Notes: generated by a model from the letters alone, not told the origin. 64,000 nucleotides of DNA from Geomicrobium sediminis (GCF_016908595.1 NZ_JAFBEC010000002.1:310001-374000), one strand, 5' to 3'. Counted from the first letter of the stretch, positions 16,465 through 26,408 are shown. Numbers and translations: made by a program.

Positions 16465-17667
16465 TTATAACAAATCATCAAACTCATCCGTGCTGTCTTG
16501 ATGTTTAATGAGCATCGTTTCTTTTCCTGCAAGCGATTGACTTACTAAATCTTCAATATCAAGGTTCGTCTCAAACATTTTTGCTTTTTCAAGCTTCGGC
16601 TTTGTTTTCGATTCTTGAGGTAAGAAAATTGTACAACAATCTTCATACGGCAAAATCGACGTTTCATACGTGCCGATTTCCATCGCGATGTCCATCACTT
16701 CGGTTTTGTCCATTGTAACGAGTGGACGCAACACCGGAAGCGAGCTTGCTTCTTCAATGGCGTGGATGCTTTCTAGTGTTTGTGATGCGACTTGACCGAG
16801 GCTCTCGCCATTTACGAGCGCGAGTGCTCGCTGTTCATGAGCGACTTGTTCTGAGATTCTCATCATCATCCGTCTCGTAATTGTCATCGCATAATAAGAT
16901 GGAATTTTTTGATGGATATCTTGTTGCACCTTTGTAAAGGGAATAAGGTGCAACCGAACGGCACCACCGTAAGCAGCCATCTGTTTTGCAAGATCTATCA
17001 CTTTTTGTTTCGCTCGCTCATTCGTATACGGAGGACTATGAAAGTGAACGGCTTCTACAACCGCACCGCGCTTCATTGCTAGGTACCCTGCAACTGGACT
17101 ATCAATACCACCAGACAATAGAAGCATCGTTTTACCTGAACTTCCGACAGGAAGGCCTCCTCGTCCCATCACACGACCTGCACTCAAGTACGTACCGTGC
17201 TCGCGCACCTCAACGTGCAATTCAACATCCGGGTTGTGAACATCGACCGTTAGATGTTCTGTGTTTCTTAAGACATACGAACCGATTTCGTAGTTCATTT
17301 CTTGTGAGTTTAATGGCGTTTGTTTATAGGAACGCCTTGCCGTCACTTTAAATGTTTTTGCGGTCAAGTCTTCGTTCATCATATAAAGCGCTGCTGTTTG
17401 AATATCTTCAAGTTCTCTCGTCGTTTTTACTGCTTTTGATAACGAGACGATCCCGAATATATTTTGAAGACGCGCCATGATCTGGTCAGCATCGTCTTCA
17501 TCGCCCACTTCAACGATCAAACGGCCGAAAATTCGCTTTGCACGTGCAGAACCAATTTCCCGTAATGCTTGATTTATGTTCCCTTTTAAAATTTGTTCAA
17601 ACTCATTACGATTTTTGCCCTTAAGGGCAATTTCACCGTAACGAACGAGTATATGATCGACTTTCAC
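16465..17667 (-). CDS. thiI: tRNA 4-thiouridine synthase ThiI
   Basis: Makes s4U8 in tRNA and in many bacteria feeds sulfur into the thiamine thiazole. 400 residues: an N-terminal ferredoxin-like region (MKVDHILVRYGEIALKGKNR), a THUMP domain to about 165, then a PP-loop ATPase (MLLLSGGIDSPVAGYLAMKRG, about 181-201). There is no C-terminal rhodanese domain, normal for Bacillus ThiI, so the sulfur should come directly from the adjacent NifZ. The start is GTG overlapping the nifZ stop (GTGA), indicating coupling. Confidence 0.97.
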   Translation of the reverse strand: MKVDHILVRYGEIALKGKNRNEFEQILKGNINQALREIGSARAKRIFGRLIVEVGDEDDADQIMARLQNIFGIVSLSKAVKTTRELEDIQTAALYMMNEDLTAKTFKVTARRSYKQTPLNSQEMNYEIGSYVLRNTEHLTVDVHNPDVELHVEVREHGTYLSAGRVMGRGGLPVGSSGKTMLLLSGGIDSPVAGYLAMKRGAVVEAVHFHSPPYTNERAKQKVIDLAKQMAAYGGAVRLHLIPFTKVQQDIHQKIPSYYAMTITRRMMMRISEQVAHEQRALALVNGESLGQVASQTLESIHAIEEASSLPVLRPLVTMDKTEVMDIAMEIGTYETSILPYEDCCTIFLPQESKTKPKLEKAKMFETNLDIEDLVSQSLAGKETMLIKHQDSTDEFDDLL

Positions 17668-18815
17668 AACTTCACTTCCTTTATCGTTCGAACTTCAGCT
17701 ACAATTTCATCAAGAGCTTCTAGAAAGGTCACGATTTCACTTTTCGTCGTTTCATACGAGAGGCTCATGCGTAGTGCCGTAGAGGCCCTTGTTAGATCTT
17801 TAAACTGCTCATATAGTACAGCACTTGCACTCTTTTGCTTTGATGAGCATGCCGACTTTGAAGAAACATAGATGATTTGTTTGCTTAATGCTTGAATGAG
17901 TACTTCTGGTTTTATTCCATCAATTGATACGTTTACAATATGAGGTGCACTCCGCTCGTTTGGCGTGTTCAAATGCATACCCATACGTTGTCGCAATTGC
18001 TCCATTAAGAATGTTTTTAGTACTTGTACATGTTGAAGCTGTTCGTCACGTTTCATTAAAGACAAGCGAATCGCCTTCGTTAATGCCGCAATCGCAGGAA
18101 CGTTTTCGGTTCCAGAACGTACACCAAATTCTTGACCGCCACCGTGAATAAGAGGAACGAGCGTAACAGTATCTCTCACAAATAAAAAGCCGCTTCCTTT
18201 CACACTGTGAATCTTATGACCAGATATCGTACATAAATCGATTCCGGCTGTGTGAAAATTAAGAGGGACTTTTAAGAAACCTTGCACATGATCAACATGA
18301 AAACGTATCTTTTCAATGTCTTTTAGCTTTTGTCCAATCGCTTCAATTGGTTGAACAGCTCCAGTTTCATGATTCACATGCATGATGGATACGAGTATCG
18401 TTTCTTCTCTGATTGCATCCATAACAGATTGAACGGATACAAGACCTTCACAATTAACCGGCAAGTACGTAACTGTAAAGCCTAGCGTTTCTAAGTATTG
18501 AAACGTTTCCAATACCGAAGGATGTTCAATTGCAGTTGTAATCAAGTGCTTTCCACGATCTTGCCTTGTAAAAGCTGCCCCTTTAATCGCGAGGTTGTTC
18601 CCTTCTGATCCTCCAGAAGTAAACACGATCTCTTGAGGGGAAATTGATAACTGCTTTGCGATCGATCGCCTTGCTTCTCTAATTAGTTGCTCGCTCTTTG
18701 ACCCCTGATTGTGCAATGAAGAAGGGTTACCAAAATAGTCGATGCTTGCTTTCGTAAATGTATTCATAACCTCAGCGTACGGTTTCGTCGTTGAGCTATT
18801 ATCTAAATATATCAT
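17664..18815 (-). CDS. nifZ: Cysteine desulfurase NifZ, ThiI partner
   Basis: PLP enzyme that takes sulfur from cysteine and passes the persulfide to ThiI. The PLP lysine is in TISGHKIHSVKGSG (about 197-210) and the catalytic Cys in SSKSACSSKQ (about 322-331). 383 residues, as in class V aminotransferases of the NifS/IscS type. GAGGTGG precedes the ATG. Overlap with thiI supports the dedicated pair described in B. subtilis. Confidence 0.94.
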   Translation of the reverse strand: MIYLDNSSTTKPYAEVMNTFTKASIDYFGNPSSLHNQGSKSEQLIREARRSIAKQLSISPQEIVFTSGGSEGNNLAIKGAAFTRQDRGKHLITTAIEHPSVLETFQYLETLGFTVTYLPVNCEGLVSVQSVMDAIREETILVSIMHVNHETGAVQPIEAIGQKLKDIEKIRFHVDHVQGFLKVPLNFHTAGIDLCTISGHKIHSVKGSGFLFVRDTVTLVPLIHGGGQEFGVRSGTENVPAIAALTKAIRLSLMKRDEQLQHVQVLKTFLMEQLRQRMGMHLNTPNERSAPHIVNVSIDGIKPEVLIQALSKQIIYVSSKSACSSKQKSASAVLYEQFKDLTRASTALRMSLSYETTKSEIVTFLEALDEIVAEVRTIKEVKL

Positions 18816-18914
18816 TGTGAAGCCACCTCACAAATGTCGCTTTCTATCCAGCAGAACATTATAGCACACTTTTTAGTCAAAGATAAGCGCGGGACGAATG
18901 GCCCCGCGCTACGT

Positions 18915-20645
18915 TTATACGTTTTGATATTGTTTCGTTTCTTCTTTGTCTGTTTCTTCATCCCATGCTGATTCTAATTGGCTTAGTGCAACTGGAACGT
19001 GGCGATTTAAAACGTCTGTTAATCGTTCAATAGCCTCTTCATAGAACCCATTTCTAAACTCCCATTCACCGGAATGCAGTTCGTCTAGAAGCTCTGGGTA
19101 TTGATTGCGGTACCGGTTTCCAAATTGCAACAAGCGCTCTGCCCACGCAGCCGATTGAATGGTTGTTTGCACCGTCATAACCGCTTTTCCTACTTGATGT
19201 TGGCCAAGCTCTAAAGCGTCCTTTACAGCCTTCATTTCAAGTGGAGTCATCTCAAGCAAAGCAGTTGCCTTCTCTAATTCTCTCTTCGCTTGATCAAGTT
19301 CTGATACGAGCGCCTCAGGTACGGCTGGTAAGTGGCTTTTTTGTATCTTCATTTGCACTTCCATAATTTTCTTCCGAAGAAGGGCAAGCTCTTCATAAGC
19401 TTTCAATTCATCGCTTCGTAACTCTTCCAATCGAACCATTGATTCTTTCAAATCGTTTTCAATCGTTACAATTCTCTCTTCATGACGAGAAAGTGTTGCT
19501 TTTAAGTCAATGAACGACTGTTTACGATGTTCGTGAAGATCTTGAAATACTCGTTGCTCTTTTTCAGTATCTTGTAGTTCTTTAAGAACTTGCTCGTACA
19601 CATTGTGTTCCCGTTCGGGCAAATGATAGCTTTCTTTCACTCTACTTTGTTCTTGCTCTAACTGCACGATGCCCTCATTCACTTGAATGAATCGCTTACG
19701 AAGCTCTTGTACTTGCTTTTCAACTACGCTTCTAGCATCTACTTCTTGCTCTAGTGTATCGTACATTTCTTCAATCTGTTGTTTAATAACTTTAATCTTC
19801 TCTTCGGCATAATCAACGTGCAACTTCTCCGTTTCATCTTTGATGTTCGGTAGAAGTTCACGTAATTCTGTTACGTCTTCTTTGAGTGTGAAATGGCTTA
19901 AATCAAAACCGTTCTCTTCCATCTCATCCATTCCAGCAACGATCTGATTCAATTCACTAGGAATGTTGACATTAATCTCGACTAATTGACCAGGAATGGT
20001 TTCTAACCACGTATTCACTTGTTCAATCTGTTCTGTTATCGCAATAAGACGTTTGCGGGCACTCATATAGTTCCCTGCCTTCGTATCTTCGAAATACGCT
20101 TCAAGCTCTTCTTTGCACTGCTCAACGTGCTCTTGAATCGTAGCGCCTGCATCACCTAAGGCGCGGCTTTGTCTTGATAGTAACGCTCTCGTATCTTTAA
20201 GGCGATCAGATACATCATCAATTTCATTGCGATTTTGTTGCTCACTACTTACGAGCTCATCGACTTCACTTCGAATTAAAGCGATCTCGCTTTCAACATG
20301 GTCGAGATTCTCTGATGCGCGGTCAATCGCTTCATTGGCTTTTTTGAATTGATATTTGTTAGCCGCTTCTTCAATGTCAAAAAGCTGAAGCTCTATTTCT
20401 TGAAAACGATCTTCAACGATCGTATCCCAAGCGCTTCGCCAGCGCTCAAAGTTCTGCTCGGTTTCTCCAGAAATCGTTAGTCCTTTCACACGACTAATCT
20501 CATCTGCAATAGGCTCATTCATAACTGCATTCTTCCGCTTATCAAGCGCATCAACACGTTGATAGATTTTCCGTCTAAACCAAGCGCCATAGGCAATTCC
20601 AGCAACTAAAAGGAGTCCGATGGCGATGACTATAATCGTAAACAT
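18915..20645 (-). CDS. ezrA: Septation ring formation regulator EzrA
   Basis: A negative regulator of FtsZ ring formation that also links the ring to PBP1. One N-terminal transmembrane helix (MFTIIVIAIGLLLVAGIAYGAW) is followed by RRKIYQRVDALDKRKNAVMN and some 530 residues of spectrin-like coiled coil very rich in E, Q and L. The start at 20645 follows GGGGTGAGCGAA; this gives 576 residues (B. subtilis EzrA is about 562). Monocistronic, divergent from hisJ. Confidence 0.95.
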   Translation of the reverse strand: MFTIIVIAIGLLLVAGIAYGAWFRRKIYQRVDALDKRKNAVMNEPIADEISRVKGLTISGETEQNFERWRSAWDTIVEDRFQEIELQLFDIEEAANKYQFKKANEAIDRASENLDHVESEIALIRSEVDELVSSEQQNRNEIDDVSDRLKDTRALLSRQSRALGDAGATIQEHVEQCKEELEAYFEDTKAGNYMSARKRLIAITEQIEQVNTWLETIPGQLVEINVNIPSELNQIVAGMDEMEENGFDLSHFTLKEDVTELRELLPNIKDETEKLHVDYAEEKIKVIKQQIEEMYDTLEQEVDARSVVEKQVQELRKRFIQVNEGIVQLEQEQSRVKESYHLPEREHNVYEQVLKELQDTEKEQRVFQDLHEHRKQSFIDLKATLSRHEERIVTIENDLKESMVRLEELRSDELKAYEELALLRKKIMEVQMKIQKSHLPAVPEALVSELDQAKRELEKATALLEMTPLEMKAVKDALELGQHQVGKAVMTVQTTIQSAAWAERLLQFGNRYRNQYPELLDELHSGEWEFRNGFYEEAIERLTDVLNRHVPVALSQLESAWDEETDKEETKQYQNV

Positions 20646-20856
20646 TTCGCTCACCCCAATATGTTCATACAACTGATCGTTGTGTGATGTTAAATCGTAC
20701 TTTATTCCGTTTTATGTAATTATAAAAACCATATTTATCATTATCGTTAGTGAGAATCGTAGAAATCTTTTATGGTAATCTTTGTGTCTATTTACTATAT
20801 TAACATGTAAGCCTCATAAATAGGAAAACAAAAGCCGAATAGGAGGAATTTTTCAT

Positions 20857-21669
20857 ATGTATGATGGACATGTTCATACACCTTACTGTCCCCATGGCAG
20901 TTCAGCTTCTTTCATAGACTATGTTGACGCGTTGAGACGTCAAGGGTTTCAAGGGGCTACTTTCTGTGAACACGCTCCTTTGCCGCACGCATTTGTCGAC
21001 CCGACGCCAGAACAAGATAGTGGGATGTCACTTGCACAACTTCCTCATTACTTAGAGGACTTGCAACAGATCAAGAAAGAATATGAACATCATTTCACGA
21101 TTAATATCGGATTAGAAGTCGATTTTATTGAAGGGTATGAAGAAGAAACGAAGGAATTGTTGGATGAATACGGGCCTAAGCTTGATGACGCAATTCTATC
21201 GGTCCATTTTGTAAAAACGAAAGACCACTACCACTGTATTGATTTTAGTGAACAAGCTTTTCAACTTTTCTATGAACAAGCAGGGTCGGTCGAACGGGGC
21301 GTTCGTCGTTATTATGAAACTGTCACGCACTCTATTCATGCAAATCTAGGTCGTTATAAACCGACCCGAATTGGCCATCCGAGTCTTGTCAGAAAGTTCC
21401 AGCGAGATTTCGCCCTTCCAAATGACGAAGCTTGGCTTTTACAAGTGTTACACCAAATCAAAGCATACAATTACGCAATTGATACCAATGGGGCAGGCAC
21501 AATCAAACCAAAATGCTTAGAGCCTTATCCTCCGACGTTTATTCTGAATGAAGCAACGAAACAGAGGATTCCACTCGTTTATGGCTCTGATGCCCACCAT
21601 CCAACTGGCATTGCCCAAGGTTACGACACGTTACGTACTTTTCCACTAAGCTCACCATCGCTGTATTAA
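20857..21669 (+). CDS. hisJ: Histidinol-phosphatase, PHP family
   Basis: Removes phosphate from histidinol phosphate in histidine synthesis. It opens with the PHP metal motif YDGHVHTPYCPHG, carries FCEHAPLP and GLEVDFIEGYE, and has a late metal motif YGSDAHHPTGIAQGYD (about residues 243-258). 270 residues, the usual size. GGAGGAATT precedes the ATG. Its TAA overlaps the converging yttP stop within one TTAA. Confidence 0.93.
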   Translation: MYDGHVHTPYCPHGSSASFIDYVDALRRQGFQGATFCEHAPLPHAFVDPTPEQDSGMSLAQLPHYLEDLQQIKKEYEHHFTINIGLEVDFIEGYEEETKELLDEYGPKLDDAILSVHFVKTKDHYHCIDFSEQAFQLFYEQAGSVERGVRRYYETVTHSIHANLGRYKPTRIGHPSLVRKFQRDFALPNDEAWLLQVLHQIKAYNYAIDTNGAGTIKPKCLEPYPPTFILNEATKQRIPLVYGSDAHHPTGIAQGYDTLRTFPLSSPSLY

Positions 21670-22313
21670 ATCATCATCGGTAGAGGTAAATTCTTCGTTT
21701 GATGATCTGTGCACAATTGAAGTTCAATGAACTGCTTCACGTGTTTCATGTAGTGCATAACAAAGGTGTCATCATTGGGTTCTAAATGAAAAACTTCACG
21801 AATGTATTGTGCATGAAGAAATGGCATCGTAATCATGCCACGCAAATGTAGTATGGCCCATTCTTTACGCATTTGTGTAAAAACACCTTGCTTTCTACCT
21901 TGTTCATAGACCAGTGAAAAATAATGTTTTTCTTTCATGAAATAACTTGCCATCACTTCGCGAACGAGCATTGAATCGAGTGTCATCTCGCGTAAAACGA
22001 GCCTTGCTTTGCGGTGGTGGGTTCGTTGGTATTCCATTGCCGATTCGATCATGGCGAGCAATCGATCAAAGCTTGATGTCTCACGTCGGATTCCGTCTTC
22101 AATGGCTTCTAGATAGCCAATTAAATAGTCATTTAAGATTGTTTCTAACAAACCTTTTTTTCCGCCGAAGTAATAGGAGATTAATGCGACATTGACCTTC
22201 GCCTCGTCTGCAACCGCTCGTACAGACGTTCCGTTGTATCCTCGTGTCATAAAGAGGTCCACTGCGGCTGTCATCACCGCTTCTTTTGTTTTCGTGCTTG
22301 CAGCATTCGTCAA
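21666..22313 (-). CDS. yttP: TetR-family regulator YttP
   Basis: 215 residues. N-terminal helix-turn-helix AAVDLFMTRGYNGTSVRAVADEAKVNVALISYYFGGKKGLLE is typical of TetR proteins. The start is placed at the TTG opening LTNAASTK because GAGAGGAG lies eight bases upstream; a TTG six codons earlier is less likely. B. subtilis carries yttP in the same place between hisJ and ytsP. Target genes are unknown. No operator was recognised in the short intergenic region. Confidence 0.88.
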   Translation of the reverse strand: MTNAASTKTKEAVMTAAVDLFMTRGYNGTSVRAVADEAKVNVALISYYFGGKKGLLETILNDYLIGYLEAIEDGIRRETSSFDRLLAMIESAMEYQRTHHRKARLVLREMTLDSMLVREVMASYFMKEKHYFSLVYEQGRKQGVFTQMRKEWAILHLRGMITMPFLHAQYIREVFHLEPNDDTFVMHYMKHVKQFIELQLCTDHQTKNLPLPMMI

Positions 22314-22461
22314 TTCAAACACTCCTCTCAATAGATGACCGTATCGTTAATCATTCTTTTTGAAAGGCATACTTCCTGCAAAAGCTTTACGACTATATGT
22401 CCGCTCGTTCTACATGTTATAATTTCATTAGACAAGAAAGAAATGGAGAGGGGTACTTTTT

Positions 22462-22947
22462 ATGTTTGAACCTGTCACTTATGATGGAAGTTTGCAAAAA
22501 AAATACGAAATGCTTTATAAGCAATTGGATGCTTTACTTGAAGATGAGACGGACAATATCGCCAATATGTCAAACGCATCAGCATTATTAAATCAATTCC
22601 TAGATCGCACGAATTGGGTCGGGTTCTATTTAATGAAAGACAGCGAACTTGTATTAGGTCCTTTCCAAGGCTTGCCTGCTTGCGTACGCATTGCTGTCGG
22701 TAAAGGGGTTTGCGGAACAGCTGCAGAAACGAAAGAAACGCAAGTCATCCAAGATGTCCATCAATTCCCTGGTCATATTGCCTGTGACGCTGCTTCACAA
22801 TCGGAAGTTGTCGTGCCAATCATCGTAAATGATGAGGTAATCGGAGTCCTCGACATTGATTCTCCAGAAAAATCACGCTTTACTGAAGAAGAAGGCACAC
22901 TACTCACACGCTTTGTGGAACGTTTACTCCCACACATTACTCATTAA
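22462..22947 (+). CDS. ytsP: Free methionine-R-sulfoxide reductase, GAF domain (YtsP)
   Basis: A single GAF domain of 161 residues that reduces free Met-R-sulfoxide. The three cysteines that define the fRMsr group are present: LPACVRI, GKGVCGTAA and HIACDAAS (about residues 74, 84, 108). Other signatures are DRTNWVGFYLM and VIGVLDIDSP. The ribosome-binding site is GAGAGGGG. In B. subtilis ytsP lies next to rpsD; here about 7 kb of other genes separate them. Confidence 0.92.
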   Translation: MFEPVTYDGSLQKKYEMLYKQLDALLEDETDNIANMSNASALLNQFLDRTNWVGFYLMKDSELVLGPFQGLPACVRIAVGKGVCGTAAETKETQVIQDVHQFPGHIACDAASQSEVVVPIIVNDEVIGVLDIDSPEKSRFTEEEGTLLTRFVERLLPHITH

Positions 22948-22967
22948 TATCACTCTTATTTCTAATT

Positions 22968-23013
22968 GTGGTCATTGTGGCTCGCTTGTCGAAGCCACAA
23001 TGACCACTTTTTT
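22968..23013 (+). terminator. Terminator of ytsP
   Basis: A 15-bp perfect stem (GTGGTCATTGTGGCT at 22968-22982 with its complement at 22993-23007) is followed by six Ts. Confidence 0.93.
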
Positions 23014-23174
23014 GTATGATTCTGATTATATAATTTAAGCCCATATATCGACTAGTGGAATATTCCCAAAAATCTATTTATCTGCTGAAAAAGTAACCTT
23101 AGTGATGCTTTTCCATCTACGAATAACTTCTTATAAACATTAATTACTCCAAAAAGAAACCTTCAAAAAAATCA

Positions 23175-23226
23175 GTAGACCATCCTGGTCGATCATGATA
23201 CAATTCAATCGACCAGGGTGGTCTAC
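23175..23226 (+). promoter_or_regulatory. Twin palindromic operator and promoter of the TetR-ABC operon
   Basis: Two 13-bp palindromes of the form GACCA-N3-TGGTC lie at 23178-23190 and 23211-23223, with centres 33 bp (about three turns) apart. Each is extended outward to make a 19-bp inverted repeat (23175-23193 and 23208-23226). Between them is a TG-extended -10, TACAAT (23199-23204). A -35-like TAGACC (23176-23181) overlaps the first operator, and the start point should fall in the second. This layout suggests repression by the TetR protein encoded 20 bases downstream. Confidence 0.82.
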
Positions 23227-23246
23227 GCATGAAAGGAAGATTAAAA

Positions 23247-23879
23247 ATGAATGAATCATTTCTGTCAATCGCACAGGAAAAACAAGATCGCATTCGGAAT
23301 GAAGCAATGTTCGAATTCGGTGAAAATGGATATGAGAAAGCTTCTACAAATCAAATTGTGAAACGAGCAGGCATCGGCAAAGGGATGTTGTTTCATTATT
23401 TCAATAGTAAGTACGATCTATATGTGTACTTAATCGATTTTGCGCTAAAAAAGATTCAAGATGATTATCTTAATTTTTCTCGAACAGAGCCTGACTTTAT
23501 TGAACGCTTAAAAGTGTTCGCTAGTGATAAATGGAGATTTATGCAGAGGCACCCTGAATTAGCAACTTTTATAAGCTCGGTATTTGTTAACGACTCAGAC
23601 ATCATCCCATCAGATTATCAAAAGCAGATCAAACTCCTTATCAATCAAAGGATGGAAAGTCTATTTGCTGAAATTGACCTTTCCTTATTTAGAGAAGACA
23701 TCGACATTAATCATGCATTAAAGCTAGTTCACTGGACATTTGACGGTTATCAAGCAGACGTTATTAAACGTTTAAAAGGAAAATCGATGGTACATGAATC
23801 ATGGGAGACCTACTGGGAAGAGTTTGATCACTATTTGATTACACTAAAAACTGTCTTTTATAAGGAGGATGCTCAATGA
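23247..23879 (+). CDS. TetR-family repressor of the adjacent ABC exporter
   Basis: 210 residues from the ATG at 23247, which has GGAAG seven bases upstream. The helix-turn-helix is AMFEFGENGYEKASTNQIVKRAGIGKGMLFHYFNSKYDLYVYL. The C-terminal ligand domain is variable and gives no inducer. It overlaps the ABC ATPase gene by four bases, so the regulator and transporter form one operon, and the twin palindrome just upstream indicates autorepression. Probably senses a toxic compound or drug that the transporter exports (inference). Confidence 0.9.
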   Translation: MNESFLSIAQEKQDRIRNEAMFEFGENGYEKASTNQIVKRAGIGKGMLFHYFNSKYDLYVYLIDFALKKIQDDYLNFSRTEPDFIERLKVFASDKWRFMQRHPELATFISSVFVNDSDIIPSDYQKQIKLLINQRMESLFAEIDLSLFREDIDINHALKLVHWTFDGYQADVIKRLKGKSMVHESWETYWEEFDHYLITLKTVFYKEDAQ

Positions 23880-24781
23880 GTGTTGTGCACGTGGAGCAGT
23901 TACAAAAGAGTTTCGGTTCGTTTGTCGCTTTAAAAAGTATCGATTTAACTGTAAATAAAGGTGAAGTATTTGGCTTTATCGGTCCGAATGGTGCTGGAAA
24001 GTCAGTAACGATTCGCACTTTGTTAGGAATAATTAGAGCATCGTCCGGTCAAGCCCACATTTTCGGAAAGGATGTTTGGACGGATGCGGTCGACATACAT
24101 AGAAGGCTTGCATACGTCCCTGGTGACGTTCACTTATGGCCAAACTTAACTGGTGGAGAGGTCATTGATTTGTTCGGGAAATTACGCGGAAGCATAGATC
24201 GCTCAAAAAAAGAAGAAATGATTGAACGTTTTTCTTTGGACCCGAAGAAAAAGTGTCGAACTTATTCAAAAGGAAACCGACAAAAGGTAGCTCTCGTGGC
24301 AGCGTTCTCGTCGAATGCAGAATTGTATATTTTAGATGAACCAACATCAGGGCTCGACCCACTCATGGAGCAAGTATTTCAACAATGCGTTCAAGAAATA
24401 AAAGATCAAGGAAAAAGTGTATTGCTCTCAAGCCACATTTTATCAGAAGTAGAAAAGTTGTGTGATCGTATCGGAATTATACGCGAAGGTGAAATAATTG
24501 AGACTGGAACACTTAAAGAGATGCGACACCTTACAAGAATTCAGATGACTGTTCAAGCAGATCAATCTCTTACAATGCTTAAAAATGTGCCAGGTATTCA
24601 TGACCTTGCTAATACTGATGGACAATGGACATTCCAAGCAGATAATGAAAACCTTGACGAAATTATTCGCTTCCTTGCTCCACTTGGCGTAAAAAAATTG
24701 GAAAGTAAACCACCAGCATTGGAAGATTTATTTATGCGACATTATGAAAATCAAACACGGATGGATAATTCCAATGTTTAA
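23876..24781 (+). CDS. ABC transporter ATP-binding protein
   Basis: 301 residues. Walker A GPNGAGKS (about 40-47), signature region TYSKGNRQKVALVAAF in place of LSGGQ, Walker B LYILDEPTSGLDP (about 153-165), then the switch histidine in LLSSHILSEVEKLCDRIG. A C-terminal extension of about 80 residues is usual for DrrA/antibiotic-exporter-type ATPases. The permease gene overlaps its last eight bases. Acts at the inner face of the membrane with the permease encoded next. Confidence 0.94.
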   Translation: MSVVHVEQLQKSFGSFVALKSIDLTVNKGEVFGFIGPNGAGKSVTIRTLLGIIRASSGQAHIFGKDVWTDAVDIHRRLAYVPGDVHLWPNLTGGEVIDLFGKLRGSIDRSKKEEMIERFSLDPKKKCRTYSKGNRQKVALVAAFSSNAELYILDEPTSGLDPLMEQVFQQCVQEIKDQGKSVLLSSHILSEVEKLCDRIGIIREGEIIETGTLKEMRHLTRIQMTVQADQSLTMLKNVPGIHDLANTDGQWTFQADNENLDEIIRFLAPLGVKKLESKPPALEDLFMRHYENQTRMDNSNV

Positions 24782-26363
24782 AAACACAAAAACTTTAAGT
24801 GCTTTTATGTTTAAAAGAGATCGTTTTCTCATTCCGATCTGGGTTATTGGACTTGTTTTTTTCTCATTAATCGTACCGCCAACATTTGATGAGATGTTTA
24901 CTACGGAACAAGAGCGAGAAGCCATTGCTGAAACGATGAGTAATCCAGCAATGACCGCACTTGTTGGGCAAGGTGATATGGATAATTATACAATTGGTGC
25001 AATGACAGCGCATCAAATGCTCTTATTAACAGCAGTTGTTGTCGGACTAATGAGTATCTTGTTAATGAACCGTCATATCCGAACAGATGAAGAAGCAGGG
25101 AGAACCGAAATGTTACGGGCTTTGCCTGTCGGTAGGTTGGCAACTATTACAGCTGCATTTATTAATGTATCACTCGTTAATGTACTCATCGCTTTACTCG
25201 TTGGATTTGGATTGTACACTCTGAACATTGAAAGCATGGGACTTGAAGGATCTCTTTTATATGGCATGGTACTTGGTGGAACTGGGATTGCGTTTGCAGG
25301 TGTCGCTACTGTATGTATGCAATTCTTTGAAAATTCTGGGGGAGCCATTGGAAGCTCAATAGCTATGCTTTTTGCTTTTTATATTCTCCGTGCGATTGGA
25401 GATGTGAATTATGAATTGTTATCATCGTTATCGCCCCTTGGTTGGGTAATGCAATCTGAGGTCTTTACCGGCAATCATTGGTGGCCGGTACTCGCACTCA
25501 TCATTACAGGTGTTTGCTTTATGGTATTAGGTGGTTTGTTATCCGCAAGGCGAGATCTTGGTTCAGGGCTTTTACGAGCAACACCAGGAAAAACAGAGGC
25601 ATCCAACTATTTATTAAGCCCATTTGGTTTAGCGATACGTCTTCAGCGCACGAGCATCTTTTTCTGGGCTTTAGGGCTCTTCATCCTTGCATTGTCTTAT
25701 GGATCTGTGTTTGGTGATTTGGAGGCATTCTTTGAAGGAAATGACATGTTGCAACAAATGCTTGTTGGAGACCATGCCCAATCAATCGCAGAACAGTTTT
25801 TACCAATGATTTTGATGGTTATCTCCATTTTGGCTACTGTACCACCAATGATGAATGTTCATCGCCTTTATATTGAAGAGAAGAAAAACCGTGTTGAACA
25901 TCTCCTGTCCCGAGCTGTGTCACGCCCACAAATTCTTTTAAGCTATGTGACAATCGCTACATTAAACGGCTTGATCTTGCTCTCATTGAGTGCGATCGGC
26001 ATGTGGAGTGCGATATCGATCGTTATGGATGACCCATTGTCACTTTCAACATTGTATCAAGCAACAATGGTGTACTACCCTGCTATGCTATTGATGGTCG
26101 GATTATCGACTGTTGTTATTGGTTTAACGCCAAAGCTCAAGATCGTCCTTTGGTTGTATTTGCTGTATGCATTTATCGTTCTTTACTTAGGGAATTTGCT
26201 AGATCTGCCCGATTGGATGGGGTACTTAACTCCATTTGGCCATGTACCGAAAATTCCAATTGAAGAAATAAGCGTGTTACCACTTCTTGTCATTAGTGGA
26301 CTATCCCTTTTACTTTTCATCATTGGGTTTATCGGTTATAGGAAACGAGATATTGAAGGGTGA
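24774..26363 (+). CDS. ABC-2 type exporter permease (polyketide/antibiotic exporter type)
   Basis: 529 residues from the ATG at 24774, overlapping the ATPase stop. About 12 hydrophobic segments fall in two similar halves: one begins MFKRDRFLIPIWVIGLVFFSLIVPP, the second begins LQRTSIFFWALGLFILALSYG. This is the duplicated two-by-six layout of the COG3559-like exporters. The first extracellular loop contains MSNPAMTALVGQ, a motif I associate with that family. The substrate is unknown. A hairpin (26409-26444) follows. Confidence 0.88.
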   Translation: MFKNTKTLSAFMFKRDRFLIPIWVIGLVFFSLIVPPTFDEMFTTEQEREAIAETMSNPAMTALVGQGDMDNYTIGAMTAHQMLLLTAVVVGLMSILLMNRHIRTDEEAGRTEMLRALPVGRLATITAAFINVSLVNVLIALLVGFGLYTLNIESMGLEGSLLYGMVLGGTGIAFAGVATVCMQFFENSGGAIGSSIAMLFAFYILRAIGDVNYELLSSLSPLGWVMQSEVFTGNHWWPVLALIITGVCFMVLGGLLSARRDLGSGLLRATPGKTEASNYLLSPFGLAIRLQRTSIFFWALGLFILALSYGSVFGDLEAFFEGNDMLQQMLVGDHAQSIAEQFLPMILMVISILATVPPMMNVHRLYIEEKKNRVEHLLSRAVSRPQILLSYVTIATLNGLILLSLSAIGMWSAISIVMDDPLSLSTLYQATMVYYPAMLLMVGLSTVVIGLTPKLKIVLWLYLLYAFIVLYLGNLLDLPDWMGYLTPFGHVPKIPIEEISVLPLLVISGLSLLLFIIGFIGYRKRDIEG

Positions 26364-26408
26364 CATTTCCAGCGACTTGTTGAGTAAGTTAAAATTGTAT
26401 AACAGCGC

